Of a stretch of DNA of 7,894 nucleotides, positions 1 through 4,975 are shown one piece after another (positions within the stretch are counted from its first letter, which is position 1; every line of letters starts with the position of its first letter). The translations under genes and the position numbers were made by a program. Source of the DNA: an uncultured Lachnospiraceae bacterium. GTDB taxonomy: Bacteria; Bacillota; Clostridia; Lachnospirales; Lachnospiraceae. The notes beneath the pieces are model-generated. The model worked only from the letters and a program-made list of their open reading frames with translations, had not been told where the DNA came from and did not search any database. The DNA lies in NCBI GenBank assembly GCA_910586275.1, contig CAJUIM010000143.1, forward strand, positions 1-7,894. The letters are read 5' to 3'.

Positions 1-52
1 CCCGTGTTACCGCCGTGAAAGGGCGATGTCTTAACCGCTTGACCACGGAGCC
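1..52 (-). tRNA. tRNA-Glu (anticodon UUC), 3' part cut off by window edge
   Basis: Read on the minus strand from 52, the sequence begins GGCTCCG (5' acceptor strand), followed by a D-arm with GTC/GAC stem and AAGCGGTTAA loop. The anticodon arm is TCGCC-CTTTCAC-GGCGG (one T-G pair), and the anticodon TTC is at 19-17. The variable region TAACA and the start of the T-stem (CGGG) reach position 1, where the window ends. The T-loop and the 3' acceptor strand therefore lie outside. The sequence closely follows the usual Firmicutes tRNA-Glu. It supplies Glu-tRNA for translation and, in most Clostridia, also for tetrapyrrole synthesis. Other tRNA genes may follow to the left, since such genes are often clustered, but this cannot be seen. 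Confidence 0.93.
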
Positions 53-134
53 TTGCCGGCAAAACAAGTCATCCTCTTACGAAACATAATCATGCTGTTT
101 CTGCAACCGCCTTATGAATGATGACCCGAAAAAT

Positions 135-163
135 ATATTATCATAATTAATCATGTTTGGCAA
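135..163 (-). promoter_or_regulatory. Candidate sigma-A promoter for the tRNA-Glu gene
   Basis: On the minus strand a TTGCCA box (163-158) and a TAATAT box (140-135) are separated by 17 bases. This would start transcription near 128, about 75 bases before the tRNA 5' end. The -35 box matches consensus in 5 of 6 positions and the -10 box in 4 of 6. The rest of the gene-free stretch 53-321 is AT-rich and holds no convincing gene. It has a 9-bp direct repeat (191-210), reported separately, and no strong hairpin that would end the upstream ybaK transcript, so read-through into the tRNA is possible. Confidence 0.4.
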
Positions 164-321
164 GAGGAATTTTCCATTTTTTTCGTCAAATGACATTCAG
201 GTGACATTCAACTATGTTTTTTCACAAAAACACACCCAATCACCGCCATTGCACCCGAATACCGTACGCCGATACCGTCAGGCCTATCTTCCCGCAGAAA
301 GCATTTTCAAACATGCTACGG

Positions 322-795
322 CTATACAATATCCTCAAAACCGCATCCTACCGCGTCCGACAAATCTCCGGGTGACAATTCGATCTGCAGTCCCACCCTT
401 CCGGCACTGACGAACATTTTCTCATACTGCTTTGCCGTCTCATGAATAAATGTGGGAAACCTCTTTTTCATCCCAATAGGTGAACATCCCCCATGCACAT
501 AGCCGGTCAGCGGCAGCAGTTCCTTCTGCTTTATCATGCTGACGGATTTCTCCCCTGCTGCCTTGGCGGCTTTCTTCAGATCCAAGGCATCTTTGACAGG
601 CACCACAAAAACATAGTACTGACCCGATTTCCCCTGTGTAACCAATGTTTTGAAAACCATTTCCGCATCTTCCTTTAGAATAGCCGCTATCTCCTCACCG
701 CTCAGTGCGGCATCCGGCTCATAAGCATGGCTCTCATAGGATATCTTTTTCCCGTCCAGAACCCGCATCACATTTGTCTTATCATGATTTCTCAT
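322..795 (-). CDS. ybaK: Cys-tRNA(Pro) deacylase, YbaK/EbsC family
   Basis: Protein of 157 residues. YbaK-type enzymes hydrolyse cysteine wrongly loaded on tRNA-Pro, a trans-editing step in the cytoplasm that protects translation. The whole chain fits the family: the start KTNVMRVLDG (6-15), the conserved lysine in VFKTLV (Lys49, corresponding to the essential lysine of YbaK), the GGCSPIGMKK signature (102-111) and the SAGRVGLQIELSP segment (130-142). Length is normal. Start choice: a GTG at 801 is also in frame, but the ribosome binding site CGGAG (808-804) lies only 2 bases from it and 8 bases from the ATG at 795, so ATG is preferred. The gene follows the cupin gene directly: the cupin stop (TGA, 800-798) sits between ribosome binding site and start, so translation is probably coupled. 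The family is certain; substrate preference within it (Cys-tRNA(Pro) or a related mischarged tRNA) is inferred. Confidence 0.93.
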   Translation of the reverse strand: MRNHDKTNVMRVLDGKKISYESHAYEPDAALSGEEIAAILKEDAEMVFKTLVTQGKSGQYYVFVVPVKDALDLKKAAKAAGEKSVSMIKQKELLPLTGYVHGGCSPIGMKKRFPTFIHETAKQYEKMFVSAGRVGLQIELSPGDLSDAVGCGFEDIV

Positions 796-797
796 AT

Positions 798-1127
798 TCA
801 CTGCTCCGGAACGACTGCAAAGAATACCAGATCCTCATCGCCCTTATTCCTCATAGAATGACTGTGCCCTTTCGGACAATAATGGCACTCTCCCGCCCCC
901 GCTTCCTCCCTTCCGTCATCATACAGCAAGTCCGCCTTACCGCTTATGATATAAATGATCTCACTGTTGGTTTCATGCTTATGAAATCCGATGGACGATC
1001 CCGGCTCCAATCTTCCATACATAATCTTTCCCAGTTCATCCGCCCGCATTCTGATGACCGCATCTCCCTCACCGCCTTTAAACTCCGGAATCCTCACTTC
1101 TTCCATTCCCTTAAAATCAATGACCAT
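798..1127 (-). CDS. Small single-domain cupin protein
   Basis: Protein of 109 residues with one double-stranded beta-helix domain and little else. Both cupin motifs are intact. Motif 1, G-X5-HXH-X4-E-X6-G, runs from Gly43 to Gly63 with His49, His51 and Glu56; motif 2, G-X5-P-X-G-X2-H-X3-N, runs from Gly79 to Asn94 with His90. These three histidines and the glutamate are the usual metal ligands, so a bound divalent metal is expected. Single-domain cupins of this type include isomerases, dioxygenases and sugar- or ligand-binding proteins; nothing here decides which. The start ATG at 1127 has a strong AAGGAGGAG site just upstream (about 1142-1133). The gene is first in a two-gene unit with ybaK. 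A functional link between them is not obvious and may be only co-transcription. Confidence 0.9.
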   Translation of the reverse strand: MVIDFKGMEEVRIPEFKGGEGDAVIRMRADELGKIMYGRLEPGSSIGFHKHETNSEIIYIISGKADLLYDDGREEAGAGECHYCPKGHSHSMRNKGDEDLVFFAVVPEQ

Positions 1128-1237
1128 TTCCGCTCCTCCTTACGTCCTATAATCTTCACACCATATGCCAAGCCATAACTCCCTATCCGCCCGTTGGTTC
1201 CCGCCGGCAATATTCCCGTCAGCCTGTGCTATCCTTC

Positions 1238-1266
1238 ATCATAACAGAAAAAAAATCGGTTTTCAA
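1238..1266 (-). promoter_or_regulatory. Sigma-A promoter of the cupin-ybaK unit
   Basis: TTGAAA (1266-1261) and TATGAT (1243-1238) on the minus strand are 17 bases apart. The bases before the -10 box read TGT, which gives an extended -10. Both boxes match consensus in 5 of 6 positions. Transcription would start near 1231, leaving a leader of about 104 bases before the cupin ATG. The leader contains a tiny possible reading frame (M-A-W-H-M-V) but no structure I recognise as a riboswitch. Confidence 0.65.
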
Positions 1267-1280
1267 TTAAATTTCCCCCT

Positions 1281-1324
1281 TTAAGCCGCAGCCCGCATCA
1301 GGAACAATGTTTTTAACTCGGACC
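1281..1324. repeat. Dispersed direct repeat, copy 1
   Basis: These 44 bases match 7851-7894 in the same orientation with three substitutions (at 1295, 1306 and 1315). Sequence to the left of both copies is unrelated, so the left boundary is at the TTAAGCCGCA start. The right boundary is unknown because the second copy runs into the window edge; copy 1 may extend well beyond 1324. It lies between the divergent promoters of the cupin and acetyltransferase genes. On the minus strand both copies can be read as VRVKNIVPD(A/G)GCGL, and two of the three differences are silent in that frame. I see no start codon or ribosome binding site, so this is more likely a non-coding repeat. Confidence 0.75.
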
Positions 1325-1388
1325 TTCGAAAAACGCCGGCACAGACATAAAACCAAAAATTGATTTCCGTGGGATTCATCCGAAAAAT

Positions 1389-1418
1389 AGGACAAGCTGC
1401 TTCCATATATGCTATGAT
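1389..1418 (+). promoter_or_regulatory. Candidate sigma-A promoter of the acetyltransferase gene
   Basis: A TATGAT box (1413-1418) preceded by TGC forms an extended -10 element. A weak -35 box, AGGACA (1389-1394), lies 18 bases upstream. Start of transcription would be near 1425, giving a leader of about 28 bases. A perfect TATAAT (1423-1428) overlaps downstream but has only a poor -35 partner and would leave a very short leader. Confidence 0.5.
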
Positions 1419-1452
1419 ATATTATAATAAAAATACAATCGGAGGTACTGTT

Positions 1453-2025
1453 ATGATCGATCCATATGAAAAATGCCCTGTTCTGGAGAACGAAAATTAT
1501 TTACTGAGGCTGACGGAAACAGCCGATGCCGCTGATTTGCTGCTTGTATATTCTGACGAAAAAGCCGTGCCCTTCTTTAATAGCGACAACTGCAACGGAG
1601 ATGACTTCCACTATACCACATTGGAGAGAATGCAAGATGCCATTGCATTCTGGCAGAGCGCATACCAAGTGAAAGGCTTTGTACGATGGACGGTGGTTGA
1701 CAAGCATAGTTCTCATGCCATCGGAACCATTGAACTTTTTAACCGGAAAGCGGAAGATTTTTTCAATGACTGCGGGCTTCTGAGATTGGATCTCAAAAGC
1801 GATTATGAGCAAGAAGGACATATTTATGAAATCCTATCCCTTATCGTGCCCCCTGCCTATGATTTGTTCGGCTGCCGCATGATTGCATCCAAAATCCCGC
1901 CCTATGCTGCCGAGAGGCGAAGAGCCGCTGAGAAAGCCGGCTTTATCTTGTCGGAAGAAAAATTGATAGGCGGACATGACGGCAGGCAATATGGGGACTA
2001 TTATATTCTGCAGAAAAAATCCTAG
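1453..2025 (+). CDS. GNAT-family N-acetyltransferase, RimJ/RimL-like
   Basis: Protein of 190 residues, predicted to transfer an acetyl group from acetyl-CoA to an amine; the substrate is unknown. The pattern is that of RimJ/RimL-type GNAT enzymes: N-terminal ENYLLRLTETADAADLLLVYSDE (13-36 region), the central strand HAIGTIELF (88-96), the segment around LLRLDLKSDYEQEGHIYEIL (109-128), and the C-terminal PYAAERRRAAEKAGF (150-164), which replaces the usual NxxSxxxxEKxGF helix before the last strands. The acetyl-CoA loop (Q/R-x-x-G-x-G/A) is poorly preserved: DYEQEGH stands where it is expected. The start at 1453 has GGAGG (1441-1445) 7 bases upstream; in-frame codons further upstream from 1360 fall in the promoter. 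The TAG stop is also the first three bases of a palindromic element (2023-2095), so the original C-terminus may have been altered by its insertion. Length is still normal for the family. Confidence 0.88.
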   Translation: MIDPYEKCPVLENENYLLRLTETADAADLLLVYSDEKAVPFFNSDNCNGDDFHYTTLERMQDAIAFWQSAYQVKGFVRWTVVDKHSSHAIGTIELFNRKAEDFFNDCGLLRLDLKSDYEQEGHIYEILSLIVPPAYDLFGCRMIASKIPPYAAERRRAAEKAGFILSEEKLIGGHDGRQYGDYYILQKKS

Positions 2026-2095
2026 AGCGCGTTTGAAAACCGTAGTACAGATGTCAGGAATGAATTTTCGGTCTTGGATTTTCAGACACACTCTA
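2023..2095. mobile_element. MITE-like palindromic element, 73 bp
   Basis: The ends are 17-base inverted repeats, TAGAGCGCGTTTGAAAA (2023-2039) and TTTTCAGACACACTCTA (2079-2095), matching in 14 of 17 positions. The outermost TA on both sides fits the TA target duplication typical of IS630/Tc1-mariner elements and the MITEs they move. It has no coding capacity. In the minus-strand RNA two of the three mismatches become G-U pairs, so the RNA could form a long hairpin. It starts exactly at the stop codon of the acetyltransferase gene. The class assignment is inferred from structure; no parental transposase is in the window. Confidence 0.55.
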
Positions 2096-2122
2096 AAACG
2101 GCATTACCGTATCTGTAAAAGA

Positions 2123-2170
2123 CAAAAGCCCTGCCATATGGATTCTCACTCCATATGGCAGGGCCTTTTG
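2123..2170. terminator. Strong bidirectional intrinsic terminator
   Basis: A perfect 14-bp stem, arms 2128-2141 and 2151-2164 (GCCCTGCCATATGG and its complement), has a 9-base loop. It is flanked by CAAAA on the left and CTTTTG on the right, so a T-run follows the stem on both strands. It lies between the convergent acetyltransferase (plus) and chemoreceptor (minus) genes, 38 bases past the chemoreceptor stop, and should end both transcripts. Confidence 0.92.
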
Positions 2171-2207
2171 CTTATTGCAGACCGCGGTACAGCCATCCAT
2201 ATTGTGC

Positions 2208-4028
2208 TTACAGCCGGAACTTGCTTGCCTCTGTATTCTGGCGGTGGCTCAGTTCCACCAATACCATCGTATCCTCCGTACATTCACTGATTGTCTGAGA
2301 CAGCAGCGCCATGCTTGCGCTTGTCTCTTCCGTTGACGCGGCATTTTCTTCCACCACGCTGGCCAAGTTATTCACGGAATCGGTAACAATCTGTTTCAGC
2401 GAATTCAGAATCTCCGTCTGCCCGCCGAGTTCCTTTGTCACCTCTTCCACCAACCCAACCTCTTTCAGAAGCTTCTTAAATACTTCCTTGGTTTCATTCA
2501 GGCACTTCTGCTGTTTCTGTACATTATCGGTCACTTCCTGCATCTTGCTGACGGAAACTTCCACATTTCCTATCAGTTCTTTGACAATCCCTTCTATCTC
2601 TTTCGCATTTTCCGAAGATTCCTCGGAAAGATTCCTGATTTCCTCTGCCACTACGGCAAATCCCCTGCCGGCTTCCCCTGCACGGGCTGCTTCTATGCTG
2701 GCATTCAGCGACAGCAGGTTTGTCTGGCCTGCCAGCCCTTTGATAATCTCCACTGCCTTATTGATATTGGCCGCCGAATCGTTGTTCTTGTTGGTCTGTT
2801 CGGAAACCACGTCAATCGTCTCAATCGTAGCTTTCGTAATCTGTTCCAGTTCCCTGATGCTGTCGGAAGCCCCTTCCGTATGCTGCGTCATGGCAGATAC
2901 CGTCTCTTCCAGTTTATAAACATCGTTCTTTTCCACTTCCACTACGCCGCCAAGTTCTTTGATCTTATCATTCACCGTCTCCGTCTCATTGGCCTGATAG
3001 GTAGCCCCCTGTGCCAAATCTTCAATGGCCTTATTAGTATTCTGAATGCTCTCCGATATATTTTCGAATTTCTCACTGAATCTTTCACTGCTCTGGTTCA
3101 ATGATTCCCCGGTATGCACCATACTGCCCAGCATGCCTGCCAGCGATTGCCGGACATTCTCCAGTGAACGGGCCATTTCCCCGATTTCGTCCCCCCGTCT
3201 CAGCAGGCTTGCATTGACAGTGAAACTCAGATCACCCTTGGCAGCCTGCCGCAGATTGCCCTCCACCAGCTTAATGCCTTTGGTAATTCCCATACCGGCC
3301 ACCGCCGATATAACCAATGCCGCGACCAGCATGACAAACGCGGAAACCCCGAACATCGTAACCATTTTGGAAAAATCGGTTCTGATTTTATCCTTCATGC
3401 CGTCCAGCTTTTCATTCATATCGTCCACATAATTACCTGTGGCAACTGCCCATCCCCAAGGCTCAAACATCTCGGAATAAGCAATCTTTGGCGCAACCGT
3501 CACACCGTCCGATTTGGTAAAATAAAATTCATTGTAGCCGCCCCCGGCTTTGGCCGCCGCCACTACGCTCTGCGTAACCTTCACGCCGTTCTGATCCGTC
3601 AGGTCATATCTGTTGTCCCCTTCCTGCTCCGTCAGAATAGGATGCATAACCAATATGTAATCCGCCCCGTCGATCCATATATAACCCGATGCGTCATCCC
3701 TATAGCGCATGGCGCGGACAGCCTCGGCCGCCATCTCCTTTGCTTCCTCCTCCGTGATCTCACCGCTCTGGCTTCGGTCATAGTAACTCTGCACTACTGC
3801 CAACGCCCCCTGCACCTGAGACTTGATTTCCATTGAATAACCGTCCGACATGGACTCTTCATATAATTCCACCGACTCATTCATGGACTGGCGCAGATAA
3901 TATGTGCCAAGAAGTGCCAGCCCAATCGTAGGGATTGCAATCATAATAAAGATAATTGAAATCAACATAACTGTCAAACTCCGAAAGCCTTTTGTTTTCT
4001 GTGTAGCTGTGGTTTTGTTTTCCTCCAT
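2208..4028 (-). CDS. Methyl-accepting chemotaxis protein with extracellular Cache domain
   Basis: Transmembrane chemoreceptor of 606 residues; it senses a ligand outside the cell and controls the CheA-CheW kinase complex. Order: short cytoplasmic tail; first membrane helix (about 18-41); extracellular single Cache domain (about 50-205) with sCache_2 features such as GYIWID (115-120), MHP (128-130), DLTDQNG (142-148) and WGWAVATG (191-198); second membrane helix (about 222-247); HAMP linker (about 248-302); long coiled-coil signalling domain with the nearly invariant hairpin tip near 434-466 (QTNLLSLNASIEAARAG, then GRGFAVVAEEIRNLS). It ends in ASKFRL and has no C-terminal CheR-binding pentapeptide. 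sCache_2 domains often bind small carboxylates, but the ligand cannot be read from sequence. Start choice: a GTG at 4037 overlaps the AGGAGG site (4042-4037), whereas the ATG at 4028 lies 8 bases from it. The gene stands alone, with no che genes nearby, and has its own promoter region and terminator. Confidence 0.97.
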   Translation of the reverse strand: MEENKTTATQKTKGFRSLTVMLISIIFIMIAIPTIGLALLGTYYLRQSMNESVELYEESMSDGYSMEIKSQVQGALAVVQSYYDRSQSGEITEEEAKEMAAEAVRAMRYRDDASGYIWIDGADYILVMHPILTEQEGDNRYDLTDQNGVKVTQSVVAAAKAGGGYNEFYFTKSDGVTVAPKIAYSEMFEPWGWAVATGNYVDDMNEKLDGMKDKIRTDFSKMVTMFGVSAFVMLVAALVISAVAGMGITKGIKLVEGNLRQAAKGDLSFTVNASLLRRGDEIGEMARSLENVRQSLAGMLGSMVHTGESLNQSSERFSEKFENISESIQNTNKAIEDLAQGATYQANETETVNDKIKELGGVVEVEKNDVYKLEETVSAMTQHTEGASDSIRELEQITKATIETIDVVSEQTNKNNDSAANINKAVEIIKGLAGQTNLLSLNASIEAARAGEAGRGFAVVAEEIRNLSEESSENAKEIEGIVKELIGNVEVSVSKMQEVTDNVQKQQKCLNETKEVFKKLLKEVGLVEEVTKELGGQTEILNSLKQIVTDSVNNLASVVEENAASTEETSASMALLSQTISECTEDTMVLVELSHRQNTEASKFRL

Positions 4029-4079
4029 GTACTCCACCTCCTATGTTTTTCTATATTCCGACAAAATATCATCTATTTT

Positions 4080-4107
4080 ATTATACACCTTTCATAAAGA
4101 AAGTCAA
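4080..4107 (-). promoter_or_regulatory. Sigma-A promoter of the chemoreceptor gene
   Basis: TTGACT (4107-4102) and a perfect TATAAT (4085-4080) are 16 bases apart on the minus strand. Transcription would start near 4073, leaving a 45-base leader before the ATG at 4028. This is one of the two best promoter matches in the window. Confidence 0.7.
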
Positions 4108-4110
4108 TGA

Positions 4111-4140
4111 ATATTGTGAATATTGTGCATATCCACAATA
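4111..4140. promoter_or_regulatory. Possible operator: TATTGTG repeats upstream of the chemoreceptor promoter
   Basis: TATTGTG occurs at 4112-4118 and 4121-4127 and its complement CACAATA at 4134-4140. The last two form an inverted repeat with a 6-base centre. The cluster ends 4 bases from the -35 box, a usual place for an activator or repressor. The TTGTG...CACAA half-sites recall Rex-type sites, but the spacing differs, so I do not name a regulator. Confidence 0.35.
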
Positions 4141-4162
4141 TCCGATCATATAATGCTATTTA
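4138..4162 (-). promoter_or_regulatory. Possible sigma-D (sigma-28) promoter upstream of the chemoreceptor gene
   Basis: TAAA (4162-4159) is followed after 14 bases by CGGATAT (4144-4138), one base different from the CCGATAT box of motility-type promoters. Chemoreceptor genes are common sigma-D targets, which makes the match more credible. It overlaps the TATTGTG repeats and lies upstream of the sigma-A-like promoter. Confidence 0.3.
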
Positions 4163-4196
4163 TTCCATAACTAATAACACGCCTCAATATGCGCAG

Positions 4197-4221
4197 AAAA
4201 TTATGCATAATGCATAATTTT
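4197..4221. repeat. Perfect AT-rich palindrome
   Basis: Arms AAAATTATGCA (4197-4207) and TGCATAATTTT (4211-4221) are exact complements around a TAA centre. It lies in the 306-base stretch between the DUF2087 gene and the chemoreceptor gene. It could be a protein-binding site, or on the minus strand a weak terminator-like hairpin ending in TTTT. No GC-rich stem supports the latter. Confidence 0.5.
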
Positions 4222-4280
4222 CCCGCCTGCGTGCCCAGGAATCTCTTGCCTATGATGAATGACCCATTTCACCCAACAGC

Positions 4281-4313
4281 GGGCAAAAGAGCCGTTACGG
4301 TTTGGAAAACCGT
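4281..4313 (-). terminator. Weak candidate terminator after the DUF2087 gene
   Basis: A 7-bp stem ACGGTTT/AAACCGT (4297-4303 and 4307-4313) with a 3-base loop starts about 20 bases after the stop codon. It is followed on the minus strand by AACGGCTCTTTTGCC. The T-run is short and 6 bases away from the stem. The bases between gene and stem contain a tandem GTGCCGTAAG (4312-4321, 4325-4334). Confidence 0.3.
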
Positions 4314-4334
4314 GCCGTAAGGAGGTGCCGTAAG

Positions 4335-4652
4335 TTATCTTTGAATATATTCCCCGTATCTTTCATCCCAATCCGGTTCCAGCCAGTATTCCGAACCGTC
4401 CCGCAGCCTGCCGGTTATCTTGTATTGGAACATTTCCCGCCTCACCAGCTCAATATCGCTGAAAGCAATGGAACCGGAGATAATCCCGTTCACTTCTTTC
4501 TCCGTATATTTCCTTCCCTTTTCCATTTTTCCCGCAATTTTAACAAGTGCCAGAATCCTCATGGGCTTTTTCGACGGATACTGTATCAGCCTGCCTTCTC
4601 CGTCATAATATCTATTCAGTTTCTCCTGATATAAAACGATTTCTTTCTCCAT
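4335..4652 (-). CDS. DUF2087 domain-containing protein
   Basis: Protein of 105 residues. The segment from about 20 to 92 has the DUF2087 pattern: GRLIQYPSKKPMRILAL (20-36), YTEKEVN (49-55), DIELVRREM (66-74) and a closing DGSEYW (85-90). DUF2087 has no proven biochemical role; in other proteins it is often fused to or found beside DNA-binding domains, and its helix-strand pattern resembles a small winged helix, so a regulatory or nucleic-acid role is an inference. The start ATG at 4652 has AGAGG (4665-4661) 8 bases upstream. That site is part of the 15-bp repeat array 4655-4954, which is unusual. The gene is the last of a minus-strand series after the MFS transporter and the ArsR-type regulator, but the repeat array separates it from the regulator. 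Confidence 0.8.
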   Translation of the reverse strand: MEKEIVLYQEKLNRYYDGEGRLIQYPSKKPMRILALVKIAGKMEKGRKYTEKEVNGIISGSIAFSDIELVRREMFQYKITGRLRDGSEYWLEPDWDERYGEYIQR

Positions 4653-4654
4653 TC

Positions 4655-4954
4655 CGTTTACCTCTTATCCTTTCACGCCTTATCTGTTTGCTTCTTTTTT
4701 ATTCGCCTCTTGCCCGTTTGCTTTTTATCTGTTTACTTCTTGGCCATCCGTTTATTGTCCGTTTGCTTTTTATCTGTTTACCTCTTGGCCATCCGTTTCT
4801 TTCCCATTTACTTCTTATCTGTTTACCTCTTGGCCATCCGTTTCTTCCCCGTTTGCTCCTTATCCGTCTGCCTCCTGCCTTTTTACTCCTTCCCCGTTTG
4901 CCTTTTATCCGTCTGCTTCTTGTCCTTTTACCCCTTATCCGTTTGCTTCTTTTC
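4655..4954. repeat. Minisatellite: twenty 15-bp units, with 45-bp higher order
   Basis: From 4655 to 4954 the sequence divides into exactly twenty 15-base units with plus-strand consensus CGTTTGCTTCTTATC (minus strand GATAAGAAGCAAACG). Units in the middle are ordered in threes, giving a 45-bp repeat visible at 4715, 4760, 4805, 4850, 4895 and 4940. The block TGTTTACCTCTTGGC then CATCCGTTTCTT recurs three times. Units differ by substitutions only; I saw no insertion or deletion between them. The plus strand is almost all pyrimidine. The array fills nearly the whole gap between the regulator stop (4976) and the DUF2087 start (4652), and its first unit (4655-4669) includes the ribosome binding site of the latter. 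Several other units carry AGAGG or AGGAG on the minus strand. Confidence 0.93.
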
Positions 4955-4975
4955 TTTCGGTCCGCCCTTTTTCAC

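Noticed and set aside
705..1178. Long plus-strand open frame opposite the cupin gene
   Set aside because: It is antisense to the cupin gene with its two intact metal motifs and to the start of ybaK, and it has no plausible product.
1128..1230. Leader of the cupin-ybaK mRNA as a riboswitch
   Set aside because: No recognised consensus and no terminator or clear alternative stem could be found by eye.
2311..2919. Serine-rich plus-strand open frame of about 200 codons
   Set aside because: It lies fully opposite the chemoreceptor signalling domain and reflects the codon use of that gene.
4112..4140. Rex-type redox operator ahead of the chemoreceptor gene
   Set aside because: The TTGTG and CACAA halves are present but the centre is 6 bases instead of 8, and the AA/TT next to the halves is missing.
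4701..4971. A stop-free minus-strand frame through the array that would encode a lysine- and arginine-rich repeat tail
   Set aside because: It has no ATG, GTG or TTG start, and a TGA at 4974-4972 blocks it from the regulator frame, so a single frameshift cannot join them.
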